Origin: Propionibacteriaceae bacterium
GTDB taxonomy: Bacteria; Actinomycetota; Actinomycetes; Propionibacteriales; Propionibacteriaceae
Assembly (NCBI GenBank): GCA_031267295.1
Contig: JAIRZI010000096.1
Span: 1 to 36,032, forward strand
Reading direction: 5' to 3'
Length of the DNA stretch: 36,032 nt
Position 1 is the stretch's first letter. Every line of letters starts with the position of its first letter. Below the pieces are notes generated by a model, which saw only the letters and a program-made list of their open reading frames with translations, was not told the DNA's origin and did no database searches. Made by a program: the position numbers and the translations under genes. This document shows positions 8,676 to 18,011 of this stretch, in pieces.

Positions 8676-8914
8676 TGGCTAAGGCTCAACCAGTTTCTGC
8701 AAACGAACTGCGGGGGCTTTCCCGCGCTGAACTGAACGATCAAGTCATTCAGTTGAAAGCCGAGTTGTTTGGTCTGCGTTTCCAAGCAGCCACTGGGCAG
8801 TTGGAGTCCAGCGCCCGGCTGCGTGAAGCGCGCAAGGACATTGCGCGCATCTACACCGTGCTGCAAGAACGCAGTCTAGGTATCGTGGTCGACCCCGAGG
8901 CGAAGAAAGGCTAA
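8675..8914 (+). CDS. rpmC: 50S ribosomal protein L29
   Basis: L29 (79 residues) is a small helical protein near the tunnel exit beside L23. [53 protein letters not shown] is the full L29 signature. It has a TAATG overlap with rplP, so translation is likely coupled. Confidence 0.96.
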   Translation: MAKAQPVSANELRGLSRAELNDQVIQLKAELFGLRFQAATGQLESSARLREARKDIARIYTVLQERSLGIVVDPEAKKG

Positions 8915-8917
8915 GAA

Positions 8918-9184
8918 ATGAGCGAAACTGAAGCTCGTGTCGGGCGGAAAGTGCGCGAAGGCGTCGTGGTGTCCGACAAGATGGACAAGACGGTTATCGT
9001 GCTGATCGAAGATCGCGTGAAGCATCCGTTGTACGGCAAGGTGATGACTAAGTCGAAGCGTTACGCCGCACATGATGAGGGCAACGAAGCCGGTATCGGC
9101 GACCGCGTACGCATCATGGAGACTCGTCCGTTGTCAGCTACTAAGCGGTGGCGTGTGGTCGAGATCGTCGAGAAAGCTAAGTGA
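8918..9184 (+). CDS. rpsQ: 30S ribosomal protein S17
   Basis: S17 (88 residues) is an OB-fold primary 16S rRNA-binding protein. [46 protein letters not shown] followed by [23 protein letters not shown] is the standard family pattern. It starts 3 bp after rpmC. Confidence 0.97.
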   Translation: MSETEARVGRKVREGVVVSDKMDKTVIVLIEDRVKHPLYGKVMTKSKRYAAHDEGNEAGIGDRVRIMETRPLSATKRWRVVEIVEKAK

Positions 9185-9203
9185 GCCAGGGGAGTATTGA
9201 AAG

Positions 9204-9572
9204 ATGATCCAGCAAGAAACGCGGCTGAAAGTCGCCGATAACACGGGTGCGAAAGAACTGCTTTGCATCCGGGTGCTCGGTGGCTCTAAACGCCGCTACG
9301 CCGGTCTCGGCGACACTATCGTATGTACGGTAAAAGATGCCATCCCGGGCGGCAATGTCAAGAAAGGCGATGTTGTCAAGGCGGTAGTGGTGCGCACCAC
9401 CAAGGAGCATCGCCGACAGGACGGCTCATATATCAAGTTTGACGACAATGCGGCCGTCATCGTCAAGCCTGACGGTGAGCCGCGGGGCACTCGTATCTTT
9501 GGGCCGGTGGCTCGTGAACTGCGCGAGAAGCGTTATATGCGTATCGTCTCGCTGGCACCGGAGGTGATCTGA
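9204..9572 (+). CDS. rplN: 50S ribosomal protein L14
   Basis: L14 (122 residues, exact family length) contacts 16S rRNA across the subunit interface. [37 protein letters not shown] and [46 protein letters not shown] are definitive. In many bacteria this gene opens the separate spc operon. Here it follows rpsQ by only 19 bp, so S10 and spc appear to be one transcript. Confidence 0.98.
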   Translation: MIQQETRLKVADNTGAKELLCIRVLGGSKRRYAGLGDTIVCTVKDAIPGGNVKKGDVVKAVVVRTTKEHRRQDGSYIKFDDNAAVIVKPDGEPRGTRIFGPVARELREKRYMRIVSLAPEVI

Positions 9573-9573
9573 T

Positions 9574-9948
9574 ATGGCGAAATTTCAACTGAAAAAAGGT
9601 GATCGCGTCAAGGTGATTGCGGGCGATGATCGCGGCATGATCGGCGAAGTGATCGCCGTTTATCGCGAATCGGGTCGGGTAAAAGTGCAAGGCGTGAACA
9701 TTGTGAAGAAGCACGTCGCAGATCGTTATGACCCACGTACCGGGCAACAGACCAAAGGTGGCATGGTGAGCGTGGAGGCGGCAATCAACGCTTCTAATGT
9801 GCAGCTAGTTGTGAAGCGGGGCGGCAAGGATGTAGTAACTCGGCTTAGCGCCACGCGCAAAAAGGGTACCAAGCAGTTGGCGGATGGCACTAAGGTGCCG
9901 ACAACTCGCGGGCAGCGGGTGGCCGTCAAAACCGGTGAGGAGATCTGA
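9574..9948 (+). CDS. rplX: 50S ribosomal protein L24
   Basis: L24 (124 residues) is an assembly initiator with a KOW motif, seen here as [63 protein letters not shown] follows. It is slightly longer than the usual 105-110 residues because of a basic C-terminus. The stop overlaps the rplE start by one base. Confidence 0.96.
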   Translation: MAKFQLKKGDRVKVIAGDDRGMIGEVIAVYRESGRVKVQGVNIVKKHVADRYDPRTGQQTKGGMVSVEAAINASNVQLVVKRGGKDVVTRLSATRKKGTKQLADGTKVPTTRGQRVAVKTGEEI

Positions 9949-10643
9949 TGAGCGACGAAGTGCAAGAAGTCGCGGTAGCTGAAGCTGATACTGGCAAGGC
10001 GGCAAAAGCGAAAAGTGGCACGAAAACTAAAGTTGTTGTTGCGCTAGCTCCACGTTTGAAGCAGCAGTACCGCGATACGATCATCCCGGCGTTGCAGCAG
10101 ACATTCGAGTACACCAACCCGATGCAGCTCCCTGGCTTAGTCAAAATTGTGGTCAACATGGGTGTTGGTGAAGCGGCGCGTGATTCTAAAGTGTTAGACG
10201 CCGCGATACGTGATCTCACCACCATCACCGGTCAGAAGCCGACGGTGACAAAGGCTCGCAAATCAATTGCGCAGTTCAAACTTCGGGAAGGCCAAACGAT
10301 TGGTGCTCACGTCACGTTGCGAGGGAATCGCATGTGGGAGTTCGCTGACCGGCTACTCAGCTTGGCGTTACCGCGTATTCGTGACTTCCGAGGTTTGAAC
10401 AGTAACCAGTTCGATGGACATGGCAACTACACTTTTGGGTTGACCGAACAGGTGATGTTCCATGAAATCGACCAGGACAAGATCGACAAAACTCGCGGTA
10501 TGGACATCACTTTTGTAACCACAGCCGCTAATGATGTCGAGGGGCGCGAGTTATTGAAACTACTCGGGTTCCCATTCAAAGCGGTGGATGATGTTAAAGC
10601 TGTGAAACGTAAGCGTCGTCCGGTGAATAAGAAGAGGAAGTGA
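9948..10643 (+). CDS. rplE: 50S ribosomal protein L5 with N-terminal extension
   Basis: L5 binds 5S rRNA in the central protuberance. The core from about residue 34 ([19 protein letters not shown]) through [31 protein letters not shown] and the C-terminal [25 protein letters not shown] is standard. At 231 residues it is longer than usual because of about 30 N-terminal residues rich in Ala, Lys, Glu and Val and a short basic tail. The start is fixed by its overlap with the rplX stop (TGATG). Confidence 0.96.
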   Translation: MSDEVQEVAVAEADTGKAAKAKSGTKTKVVVALAPRLKQQYRDTIIPALQQTFEYTNPMQLPGLVKIVVNMGVGEAARDSKVLDAAIRDLTTITGQKPTVTKARKSIAQFKLREGQTIGAHVTLRGNRMWEFADRLLSLALPRIRDFRGLNSNQFDGHGNYTFGLTEQVMFHEIDQDKIDKTRGMDITFVTTAANDVEGRELLKLLGFPFKAVDDVKAVKRKRRPVNKKRK

Positions 10644-10652
10644 GGGTAGCTG

Positions 10653-10838
10653 ATGGCTAAAACTGCGCTTAAAATCAAGCAGGCCAAAGAACCAAAGTTC
10701 GCCGTGCAGGCGTACACCCGCTGCCAGCGCTGCGGTCGTCCCAAATCGGTATATCGAAAGTTCGGTCTGTGCCGTATCTGTTTGCGCGAATTAGCGCACG
10801 CAGGCGCACTGCCCGGCGTAACCAAGTCGTCGTGGTGA
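10653..10838 (+). CDS. rpsN: 30S ribosomal protein S14, zinc-binding type
   Basis: S14 (61 residues) is a 30S head protein. It is the short zinc-ribbon form, with cysteines at 24, 27, 40 and 43 (CQRC and CRIC), followed by [17 protein letters not shown]. This C+ form is normal in the spc operon of Gram-positives; a zinc-independent paralog, if any, is not in the window. Confidence 0.97.
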   Translation: MAKTALKIKQAKEPKFAVQAYTRCQRCGRPKSVYRKFGLCRICLRELAHAGALPGVTKSSW

Positions 10839-10878
10839 ACGCACGACCCCCTAAACCTAATATGTGGAAGTTCTATCA

Positions 10879-10909
10879 CAGCAGGTCTGGTAGCAATCAG
10901 AAACCGCTG
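10879..10909 (+). promoter_or_regulatory. RNA hairpin in the rpsN-rpsH gap
   Basis: The 93-bp gap between rpsN and rpsH is the largest inside the ribosomal operon. It can fold as CAGCAGG paired with CCGCTG with a bulged A, enclosing a TCTG/CAGA stem and an 8-nt loop, and it ends 22 bp before the rpsH ATG. The bulged stem next to rpsH suggests an mRNA mimic of the S8 binding site on 16S rRNA, or another translational control element. This is inferred from structure and position only. Confidence 0.4.
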
Positions 10910-10931
10910 CGGGAAAGAGGCTAAAACAGCC

Positions 10932-11339
10932 ATGACAATGACTGATCCGATCGCAGACATGCTAACGCGGGTTCGTAACGCCAATCAGGCGTATCACGAC
11001 CAGGCGAGTATGCCGCATTCGAAAATAAAAGCGGAGATCGCCAAGATTCTGAAAGATGAAGGCTACATCGCCGAATATAAGGTAAGCGACCCCGAAGCGG
11101 GTCAGGTTGGCAAAACTCTGAGCATCACTTTGAAGTACACCGATGACCGCCGCCGCTCTATCGCTGGTCTGCGCCGCATCTCGAAGCCGGGTTTGCGGGT
11201 GTATGCAAAGGCCACCAAGCTGCCGAAAGTGCTCGGCGGTATGGGCATTGCAATTATCTCAACCAGCAATGGGCTACTCACTGATAAGCAAGCACACGAG
11301 AAAGCGGTAGGCGGCGAAGTGCTGGCCTACGTCTGGTGA
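10932..11339 (+). CDS. rpsH: 30S ribosomal protein S8
   Basis: S8 (135 residues) binds 16S helix 21 and is a classical autogenous repressor of the spc operon. [45 protein letters not shown] at the start and [37 protein letters not shown] at the end are definitive. The preceding gap contains a hairpin (10879-10909) that could be its control site. Confidence 0.97.
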   Translation: MTMTDPIADMLTRVRNANQAYHDQASMPHSKIKAEIAKILKDEGYIAEYKVSDPEAGQVGKTLSITLKYTDDRRRSIAGLRRISKPGLRVYAKATKLPKVLGGMGIAIISTSNGLLTDKQAHEKAVGGEVLAYVW

Positions 11340-11354
11340 TAAGGGATAACTGAT

Positions 11355-11894
11355 ATGTCACGAATTGGAAGACAGCCCATTCCGGTGCCTACTGGAGTGG
11401 ATGTAAAACTAGACGGGCGCTACGTCGAGGTGAAAGGGCCGAAAGGAACCCTATCGCGTACGATCAGTGAACCAATTGTTATCGAACAGCAGGGAACGGA
11501 ACTGATAGTTACTCGTCCGGACGATGAGCGTAAGTCACGTTCGTTGCACGGTTTAACCCGCACACTGGTCGCCAATATGGTAACTGGGGTGACCACCGGT
11601 TTTGAGCGCAGGCTTGAGATCGTTGGGGTGGGTTATCGTGTTATGCAGAAGAGTCCCACTCAGTTGGAGTTTGCGCTCGGTTTTTCACACCCGGTGATCG
11701 TTGATGCTCCTGAGGGAATCACTTTCACGGTGGAATCTAACACTCGCTTCGTTGTGCAGGGCATCGACAAGCAGGTGGTCGGTGAAGTGGCGGCTAACAT
11801 TCGTAAAATTCGCAAACCAGAGCCGTATAAAGGTAAAGGTGTACGCTACTCTGGCGAGCATGTGCGCCGCAAGGTTGGAAAGGCTGGTAGGTGA
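11355..11894 (+). CDS. rplF: 50S ribosomal protein L6
   Basis: L6 (179 residues) lies near the factor-binding site. [56 protein letters not shown] and the C-terminal [27 protein letters not shown] are the family blocks. Length is normal. Confidence 0.97.
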   Translation: MSRIGRQPIPVPTGVDVKLDGRYVEVKGPKGTLSRTISEPIVIEQQGTELIVTRPDDERKSRSLHGLTRTLVANMVTGVTTGFERRLEIVGVGYRVMQKSPTQLEFALGFSHPVIVDAPEGITFTVESNTRFVVQGIDKQVVGEVAANIRKIRKPEPYKGKGVRYSGEHVRRKVGKAGR

Positions 11895-11897
11895 CAG

Positions 11898-12281
11898 ATG
11901 GCTCTCTCACTGACGCTACATAAGCATCTGACTACGAAAACCGCGTCGCGGCTTCGTCGTCAGCAGCGGGTGCGTAAACGCATCTTCGGCTCACCGGCGC
12001 GTCCGCGCCTTGTGGTTACCAAGTCGGCGCGACATACCTTGGTGCAGATCATTGACGACGTTGTTGGTCGCACGCTCGCTTCGGCTTCCACTATGGAAGC
12101 AGACCTACGAGGTATCAAGGGCGATAAAAGCGAGAAGGCTAAAGCGGTCGGCAAGCTGATCGCCAAACGCGCTACTGCGGTGGGCATCACCCAGGTGGTG
12201 TTCGACCGCGCAGGGCATCAGTATCACGGTCGTATCGCGGCACTAGCAGATGCCGCCCGCGAAGCCGGGCTTGGATTCTAA
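11898..12281 (+). CDS. rplR: 50S ribosomal protein L18
   Basis: L18 (127 residues) binds 5S rRNA with L5. [80 protein letters not shown] is the standard pattern. It starts 3 bp after rplF. Confidence 0.97.
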   Translation: MALSLTLHKHLTTKTASRLRRQQRVRKRIFGSPARPRLVVTKSARHTLVQIIDDVVGRTLASASTMEADLRGIKGDKSEKAKAVGKLIAKRATAVGITQVVFDRAGHQYHGRIAALADAAREAGLGF

Positions 12282-12298
12282 GGAAAGTGTGATTATCA

Positions 12299-12892
12299 AT
12301 GAGTGAACAGCCCCGTGAGAGCCGCGGTCGTGGCCGCGGAGATCGCAATCGTGAGCAGGCTCCTGAGCGCGAGAAGAGTCCGTACTTAGAGCGAGTGGTT
12401 ACTATCAACCGGGTGGCCAAAGTGGTCAAGGGCGGTCGTCGGTTTAGCTTCACCGCGCTAGTAGTTGTGGGCGATAGCGACGGGATGGTCGGTGTCGGCT
12501 ACGGCAAAGCGAAAGAAGTTCCTACCGCGATCGCTAAAGGTGTCGAAGAAGCCAAAAAGCACTTCTTCAAGGTGCCCTTGGTACAGCGCACTATCCCACA
12601 TCCGGTGCAGGGTGAAAAGGCGGCGGGCGTTATGATGTTGCGTCCGGCGGCTCCCGGTACTGGCGTGATTGCTGGTGGCGCCGCCCGTGCGGTGTTGGAG
12701 TGCGCTGGTATCCATGATGTGCTCGCTAAGAGCTTGGGTTCCTCTAACGCGATCAATGTTGTGTATGCAACTGTGGCGGCGCTGCAAAGTTTAGAGCGTC
12801 CCGAGGCGATCGCCCAGCGGCGCGGTAAGGCTGTCGAGGATGTTGTCCCGGCTGCCATTCTGCGGGCGCAAAAGGAGGCGTTGCAGGTATGA
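12299..12892 (+). CDS. rpsE: 30S ribosomal protein S5
   Basis: S5 (197 residues) affects decoding accuracy at the mRNA entry channel. It has a basic, Arg/Glu-rich N-terminus of about 28 residues, then [49 protein letters not shown] and [34 protein letters not shown], which are definitive. It overlaps rpmD by 4 bp (ATGA). Confidence 0.97.
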   Translation: MSEQPRESRGRGRGDRNREQAPEREKSPYLERVVTINRVAKVVKGGRRFSFTALVVVGDSDGMVGVGYGKAKEVPTAIAKGVEEAKKHFFKVPLVQRTIPHPVQGEKAAGVMMLRPAAPGTGVIAGGAARAVLECAGIHDVLAKSLGSSNAINVVYATVAALQSLERPEAIAQRRGKAVEDVVPAAILRAQKEALQV

Positions 12893-13089
12893 GCAAAACA
12901 GAGCAGATCGGCAAAATCAAAGTTACACAGCTCAGAAGTGGCGTTGGTCAGTTGCCCGCAGCCCGAGCGACGTTGCGTGCGTTGGGTTTGAAGCGTATTG
13001 GTCACCAAGTGATTAAGGACGACCGTCCCGAGATTCGCGGTATGGCGAAAGCCATTCAGCACTTGGTGAGTGTGGAAGAGGTGAAGTGA
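12889..13089 (+). CDS. rpmD: 50S ribosomal protein L30
   Basis: L30 (66 residues). [59 protein letters not shown] is the full family pattern. The ATGA overlap with rpsE implies coupled translation; rplO starts directly after it. Confidence 0.96.
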   Translation: MSKTEQIGKIKVTQLRSGVGQLPAARATLRALGLKRIGHQVIKDDRPEIRGMAKAIQHLVSVEEVK

Positions 13090-13090
13090 G

Positions 13091-13534
13091 ATGACGTTAA
13101 AAGCCCATCATCTGCGTCCGGCACCGGGCGCGCATACCCCGAAAACTCGGGTAGGTCGTGGCGAAGGCGGTCATGGCGGCAAGACCGCCGGACGTGGCAC
13201 CAAAGGTACCGGAGCGCGTAAAAATGTGCCGCAGAACTTCCAAGGCGGCCAGATGCCGTTGCATATGCAGATGCCGAAGTTTCGCGGTTTCCAAAATCCG
13301 TTCAAGGTGAGCTATCAGGTGGTGAATCTAGACCGGCTGGCTGCGCTCTACCCAGAGGGCGGCCAAGTAAGTGTTGACGATCTCATCATTAAAGGTGCCG
13401 TCCGGGACGGACATTTGGTGAAAGTGCTCGGCACTGGTGAGGTAAACGTAGCGCTTCATATCGCCGCTGATGCTTTCTCCGCTACGGCAGCTACCAAGAT
13501 TGTAGCTGCGGGAGGTAGCGTCACGGTGCTCTGA
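13091..13534 (+). CDS. rplO: 50S ribosomal protein L15
   Basis: L15 (147 residues) is a late-assembly 50S protein. [38 protein letters not shown] followed by [18 protein letters not shown] is diagnostic. It is the last ribosomal protein gene here; in most Actinomycetota secY follows directly, but here an opp cluster intervenes. Confidence 0.97.
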   Translation: MTLKAHHLRPAPGAHTPKTRVGRGEGGHGGKTAGRGTKGTGARKNVPQNFQGGQMPLHMQMPKFRGFQNPFKVSYQVVNLDRLAALYPEGGQVSVDDLIIKGAVRDGHLVKVLGTGEVNVALHIAADAFSATAATKIVAAGGSVTVL

Positions 13535-13724
13535 CAGCGGCTGGCTAAAATCCCCCACTTTCAAGCCAGCTAGCTGCTTAATTACCTGCTAGCGCGTTAC
13601 TGGCAGAGCCATTGGAGTGCAATGTATAAGTTCCTTTTAACGGGTTAATTGTCTGGGAGTAGCTGTTGGAGGTAGGTGGGGTAGGAGTAAAGTATCGGCA
13701 ATGAACACGATTAGGAGGTGAACG
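13535..13724 (+). promoter_or_regulatory. end of ribosomal operon and upstream region of opp genes
   Basis: Two adjacent stem-loops lie just after rplO: GCTGGCT/AGCCAGC at 13540-13570 and GCTAGC/GCTAGC at 13569-13593. They share bases and could be alternative folds or a U-less terminator. Further on, TATAAG at 13625-13630 preceded by TG resembles an extended -10 box for opp, but no good -35 is visible. GGAGGTG at about 13713-13719 is the oppB ribosome-binding site. Confidence 0.45.
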
Positions 13725-14708
13725 GTGACCAAATACGTCATAAAACGCAGCCTTAATTATCTGGTGTTGCTGTTCGTCGCGTGTTCTTTCGCCTATCTGT
13801 TGGCGGCATCTTTCCTCAACCCTTACTCGGTGTATTTCGGTCGGCAACCACCGGTTGACCCGGATGTCATCGAGAGCATCATGCGGGAGTGCAACCTTTC
13901 TAACCAAGTGTCGTTGTGGGAGCGGTACACCACTTGGCTTACAAAAATCGTCACCGACTGGGATTGGGGTTGCTCGCCGTTGCAGGTCAGCGTAAATGAA
14001 CAGATCGGTATGCGGGTATGGGTTAGCCTCCGACTGGTGCTTATCGGCACTTTAGGCGGCGTAATCATTGGGGTGCTGGTGGGCGCTTGGACGGCTACCC
14101 GGCAGTATCGCATTCCGGATCGGGTGTACACGTTCCTTTCGTTGCTTATCATCTGCACTCCGAGTTTCGTGCTTGGTATTATGCTGCAAATCTTGGCCAC
14201 CAAGGCAAATAATGCACTAGGGGTTCGGGTTTTTGAGTTTGTGGGCGAAAAAGGCCCGATGGGGGATTACCCATTAGCGGAGCTTGTTGATCGGTTGCAA
14301 CATTTGTTGTTGCCCACCATCGTATTGATCTTACTCACCGCTGCTAGTCTCTCGCGGGTGCAACGAAATTTGATGCTCGATTCGCTCGGTGCAGATTATG
14401 TGCGTACTGCGCGCGCTAAAGGGTTGCCGAAATCTAAAGCGGTTATGAAACATGCACTGCGTACCGCGTTGATTCCCACCGGCACTTATGTGGCGTTCAC
14501 GGTCGCTACTATGTTCGTCGGCGCTACCTATACCGAGCGAGTATTCTCTTTTCCCGGCATGGGGCAGTATGGGGTCGATACCATTTTGGCGATGGACGTG
14601 AACGGCATCGTCGCCACTACGGCGTTCGCCGGGGTCTGTGTGGTGTGTGGTGCCATCCTTGCCGACATTGTGGTGGCCATCCTAGACCCTAGGGTGAGGT
14701 TGAGCTGA
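13725..14708 (+). CDS. oppB: oligopeptide ABC transporter permease (OppB/DppB type)
   Basis: A 327-residue inner-membrane permease of a peptide importer. An N-terminal membrane helix (SLNYLVLLFVACSFAYLLAASFL) is followed by a long extracytoplasmic segment, then five further hydrophobic helices. The EAA-type loop is seen as DYVRTARAKGLPKSKAVMKHALRTALIP, which contacts the ATPase. Start is GTG at 13725 behind GGAGG. It overlaps oppC by one base. The substrate (oligo- or dipeptide) is not readable. Confidence 0.9.
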   Translation: MTKYVIKRSLNYLVLLFVACSFAYLLAASFLNPYSVYFGRQPPVDPDVIESIMRECNLSNQVSLWERYTTWLTKIVTDWDWGCSPLQVSVNEQIGMRVWVSLRLVLIGTLGGVIIGVLVGAWTATRQYRIPDRVYTFLSLLIICTPSFVLGIMLQILATKANNALGVRVFEFVGEKGPMGDYPLAELVDRLQHLLLPTIVLILLTAASLSRVQRNLMLDSLGADYVRTARAKGLPKSKAVMKHALRTALIPTGTYVAFTVATMFVGATYTERVFSFPGMGQYGVDTILAMDVNGIVATTAFAGVCVVCGAILADIVVAILDPRVRLS

Positions 14709-15760
14709 TGAGTGCCGACTTACTACTTTCCTCCCCCCCCGTCGCCGATAGCGACGATGATGGCGGCACCGCGGTGGCTACTCGTATCGGACGCTCTCGA
14801 CTCATTTTGCGGCGGTTCTTGCGTAACAAGTTAGCGGTTTTTGGAAGCTGCGGCCTGCTGTTGTTGATTTTGATGGCCATCATTGGGCCGTTGTTTACTG
14901 GCTGGGATTTTATGGAGATCGACAAGCGGGCATTCTTGAAACCGCCAAACTCCACTCATTGGCTCGGTACCACTCGGGCGGGGCGTGATGTGCTGGCGCT
15001 CACTTTGCATGGCATGAGCCGTTCGTTAATTATCGGTTTCGTGGCGGCCACACTTTCTGCTTTACTAAGTGCCGTGGTGGGTACGGCATCTGCTTACTTT
15101 GGCGGTTGGACGGAACGCATTTTGTTGTGGATCACCGACTTGATGTTGGTTATCCCTAATCTGTTGATTATCGGTGTGTTGATGCGGGGCGGTGTCACTG
15201 GCAATCTGGCTTGGGTGATGTTGGCTTTCATGCTCGGCCTGTTCGGGTGGATGACCACCGGTCGCGTGGTGCGCTCCTTGACGCTCAGTTTGAAAAACCG
15301 CGAATATGTGTTGGCAGCAAAATACATGGGGTTGCCGGCATGGCGTATCATCATACGGCACATCCTGCCCAACATCTCGTCGTTGATGGTTGTCAACCTC
15401 ACATTAGGGGTGGGTTATGCGGTGCTCGGCGAAACTGGTTTGTCATTTCTCGGGCTGGGGGTACAAGCCCCCGATACCTCATTGGGCACTCTGATAGGTG
15501 AGGGTGCCAGCATGGCGACCACCTACTCTTGGATTTTCTTAACGCCGTCGGCGGTACTGGTATTTCTGGTTTTCTGTATCACTGCAATGGGTGATGGCAT
15601 CCGTGATGCGCTCGACCCATCCAGTCAATCCGGTGGCGTGGTTGGCGGCAAGCGTAAGAAAGCTAACAAGTCCGCTAAGACTACCGATGCTTTGTCGAGC
15701 GATGGTGCGTACTCTGGCGCTGTGGCGGCTGTCGAAGATAACGCCCCTAAGGAGGTGTAA
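14708..15760 (+). CDS. oppC: oligopeptide ABC transporter permease (OppC/DppC type)
   Basis: A 350-residue permease partner of OppB. It has the N-terminal OppC region (RRFLRNKLAVFGSCGLLLLILMAIIGPLFTGWDF), the HWLGTTRAGRDVLALTLHGMSRSLIIGF block, and the EAA loop NREYVLAAKYMGLPAWRIIIRHILPN. It ends with an unusual hydrophilic tail of about 45 residues after ALDPSSQSGG, rich in Lys, Ser and Ala. The start at 14708 overlaps the oppB stop, giving tight coupling. Confidence 0.9.
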   Translation: MSADLLLSSPPVADSDDDGGTAVATRIGRSRLILRRFLRNKLAVFGSCGLLLLILMAIIGPLFTGWDFMEIDKRAFLKPPNSTHWLGTTRAGRDVLALTLHGMSRSLIIGFVAATLSALLSAVVGTASAYFGGWTERILLWITDLMLVIPNLLIIGVLMRGGVTGNLAWVMLAFMLGLFGWMTTGRVVRSLTLSLKNREYVLAAKYMGLPAWRIIIRHILPNISSLMVVNLTLGVGYAVLGETGLSFLGLGVQAPDTSLGTLIGEGASMATTYSWIFLTPSAVLVFLVFCITAMGDGIRDALDPSSQSGGVVGGKRKKANKSAKTTDALSSDGAYSGAVAAVEDNAPKEV

Positions 15761-15762
15761 AC

Positions 15763-17817
15763 ATGAGTTTGCTCAGTGTGCGCGATCTGTATGTATCATT
15801 TCCGTCTGAGGCGGGGGACGTGCTCGCCGTACGAGGAATGTCGTTTGATCTGGAGCGGGGTCGCACGTTAGCGCTGGTTGGTGAATCCGGTTCCGGGAAA
15901 TCGGTTACCAGTTTGGCGATCATGGGGTTGCACCCGGAGTCGGCCACCATTACCGGTAGCGTCATGTTAGACGGTGCGGAACTGCTCAATGAGTCCGATG
16001 CTGCAATGAGTAAAATTCGTGGGAACCGTATCACTATGGTTTTCCAAGACCCGCTGTCTGCGCTTACTCCGGTGTACTCTGTCGGCGAGCAGATCGTAGA
16101 AACTATCCTCATCCATAACCCCGATACCACCAAAAAAGCTGCTTGGGAACGTGCGGTGGAGTTGTTGGCTATCGTCGGTATCCCCAATGCGGCTGAGCGG
16201 GCGCGGGCGTTTCCGTTTGAGTTCTCCGGCGGGATGCGCCAGCGGGTGATGATCGCTATGGCGATGGCGAACCAACCGGACATCATTATCGCCGATGAAC
16301 CAACCACCGCTTTGGATGTCACCATTCAAGCTCAGGTGTTGGAGGTTTTGCAACGCGCCCAAGCTGAAACTGGGGCGGCGATGATACTGATCACTCACGA
16401 TCTAGGTGTGGTTGCAGGATACGCCGACGAAGTGGTGGTGATGTACGCCGGACGTCCGGTAGAACAAGGCAGCATTGCCGACATCTTCTATCGTCCGTCC
16501 ATGCCGTACACGATCGGGTTGTTAGGCACGGTGCCGCGTCTCGATCATAAATCTGGCGAACCGTTACCGGTGTTGGATGGAAACCCGCCGGATGTGGTGC
16601 ATCTACCGCCCGGGTGTCCGTTCGCGTTGCGCTGTCCGTTGGCTAATGCGCAGTGTTCGCAAAGCGAACCGGAACTACAAGAGGTAAGTCCGGGGCACGT
16701 TGCCGCTTGTGTCCGGCTTAGTGAAGTGGTTGGCAAAGAACATGCCGAGATTTTCCCGACACCGCCATTGGAACGTGCCGTACTCGCTAAAGTGCCGCGT
16801 GAGCAGCGCGATACTGTGCTGGAGTTGATGAATCTGCGTAAGCATTTCCCACTGTTTAAAGGTGCGTTATATCGCCGTCAAGTGGGGGTGGTGCGGGCTG
16901 TTGACGGTATCAGCTTGGATGTGAAAAAGGGCGAAACTCTTGGTTTGGTGGGGGAGAGTGGTTCTGGTAAATCAACCACACTATTGGAGATTCTAGAACT
17001 GCTAAAACCGCAGCAGGGGAGCATTGTGGTGTTAGGCCACGATACGGCTACCCTCACTAAAACACAGCGTCGTCAACTGCGCCAACATGTGCAGGTGGTG
17101 TTCCAAGACCCGATGGCGGCGGTAGACCCGCGCATGACGGTGTTCGATATTATCGCCGAACCGTTGCAAGCTTTCGCTTGGGAGAAAGCGAAAGTTGAAA
17201 AACGGGTATTTGAACTATTGAGTCTGGTGGGGTTGCAGCCGGAACACGCTGATCGTTTCCCGCAACACTTCTCAGGCGGGCAACGCCAACGCATCGGCAT
17301 AGCGCGAGCCTTGGCGCTCAACCCTAGCATTTTGGTGTTAGACGAGCCGGTATCGGCGCTAGATGTGTCGATACAAGCCGGCATCATTAACCTCTTGGAG
17401 GCTTTGCAGCACAAGCTGTATTTGTCATATCTGATCGTGGCGCACGACCTCGCAGTGGTGCGTCACATCTCGGATCGGGTGGCGGTGATGTATCTGGGCA
17501 GCATAGTGGAAGTTGGTACGGTAAATGCGTTGTATGACGAACCGGCACACCCCTACACCCAGGCGTTGATTTCGGCGATTCCGATTCCCGACCCGAATAT
17601 TGAGCGCGCTCGACGGCGTATTGTGCTGCAAGGTGATTTGCCGAATCCGTCCGATGAAGTGCCCGGATGCAAGTTTTCTAGCAGGTGCCCAAAGCTGACC
17701 ACATTGTTGGATTCCGAGCGCACCAAATGTTTAACGCAAGTTCCAAGTTTGGAAAAAATCGGTGCGAAAGACCACCAGGTTGCTTGCCATTTTAGTGAGG
17801 CATTGCGGGTTTTCTAA
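15763..17817 (+). CDS. oppDF: fused peptide ABC transporter ATPase (OppD-OppF)
   Basis: A 684-residue protein with two complete ABC ATPase domains, which powers peptide uptake through OppB/OppC. Domain 1: Walker A GESGSGKS at residues 40-47, signature SGGMRQR, Walker B IIIADEPTTALD; its C-terminal oligopeptide-transporter region includes PPGCPFALRCPLANAQC. Domain 2: Walker A GESGSGKSTT near 395, signature SGGQRQR, Walker B ILVLDEPVSALD near 524; its C-terminal cysteine cluster is CKFSSRCP. Fused D-F proteins are common in Actinomycetota. It starts 2 bp after oppC behind AAGGAGG. Confidence 0.93.
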   Translation: MSLLSVRDLYVSFPSEAGDVLAVRGMSFDLERGRTLALVGESGSGKSVTSLAIMGLHPESATITGSVMLDGAELLNESDAAMSKIRGNRITMVFQDPLSALTPVYSVGEQIVETILIHNPDTTKKAAWERAVELLAIVGIPNAAERARAFPFEFSGGMRQRVMIAMAMANQPDIIIADEPTTALDVTIQAQVLEVLQRAQAETGAAMILITHDLGVVAGYADEVVVMYAGRPVEQGSIADIFYRPSMPYTIGLLGTVPRLDHKSGEPLPVLDGNPPDVVHLPPGCPFALRCPLANAQCSQSEPELQEVSPGHVAACVRLSEVVGKEHAEIFPTPPLERAVLAKVPREQRDTVLELMNLRKHFPLFKGALYRRQVGVVRAVDGISLDVKKGETLGLVGESGSGKSTTLLEILELLKPQQGSIVVLGHDTATLTKTQRRQLRQHVQVVFQDPMAAVDPRMTVFDIIAEPLQAFAWEKAKVEKRVFELLSLVGLQPEHADRFPQHFSGGQRQRIGIARALALNPSILVLDEPVSALDVSIQAGIINLLEALQHKLYLSYLIVAHDLAVVRHISDRVAVMYLGSIVEVGTVNALYDEPAHPYTQALISAIPIPDPNIERARRRIVLQGDLPNPSDEVPGCKFSSRCPKLTTLLDSERTKCLTQVPSLEKIGAKDHQVACHFSEALRVF

Positions 17818-17826
17818 GCTATAAAG

Positions 17827-17853
17827 CTGAGATGCTCATGAGAAATCTCTCAG
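17827..17853 (+). terminator. possible attenuating stem-loop between oppDF and oppA
   Basis: CTGAGA pairs with TCTCAG (17827-17832 with 17848-17853), with an alternative GAGAT/ATCTC pairing inside, and TTTT follows. It lies 10 bp after the oppDF stop and could partly terminate transcription or protect the upstream mRNA end. The stem is only 6 bp. Confidence 0.35.
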
Positions 17854-18011
17854 TTTTGGCTTGTCAGAAGCGTTTGTTATTGCTTTTCTGCGCTTTGAGG
17901 TGTTTCATTGTGGGAACGCTACTGTGCGGGTGCGCATGTTTTGTCCCCTATGGGCAAGGCGTTGGCAGCGTGAAAAAGTATGGAAATCTTTTACTTAAGG
18001 AGTTACGGCTA

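Noticed and set aside
17832-18011. N-terminal extension of OppA by 60 residues
   Set aside because: It would bury the lipoprotein signal peptide. The ATG at 18012 has a good AAGGAG and gives a standard lipobox.
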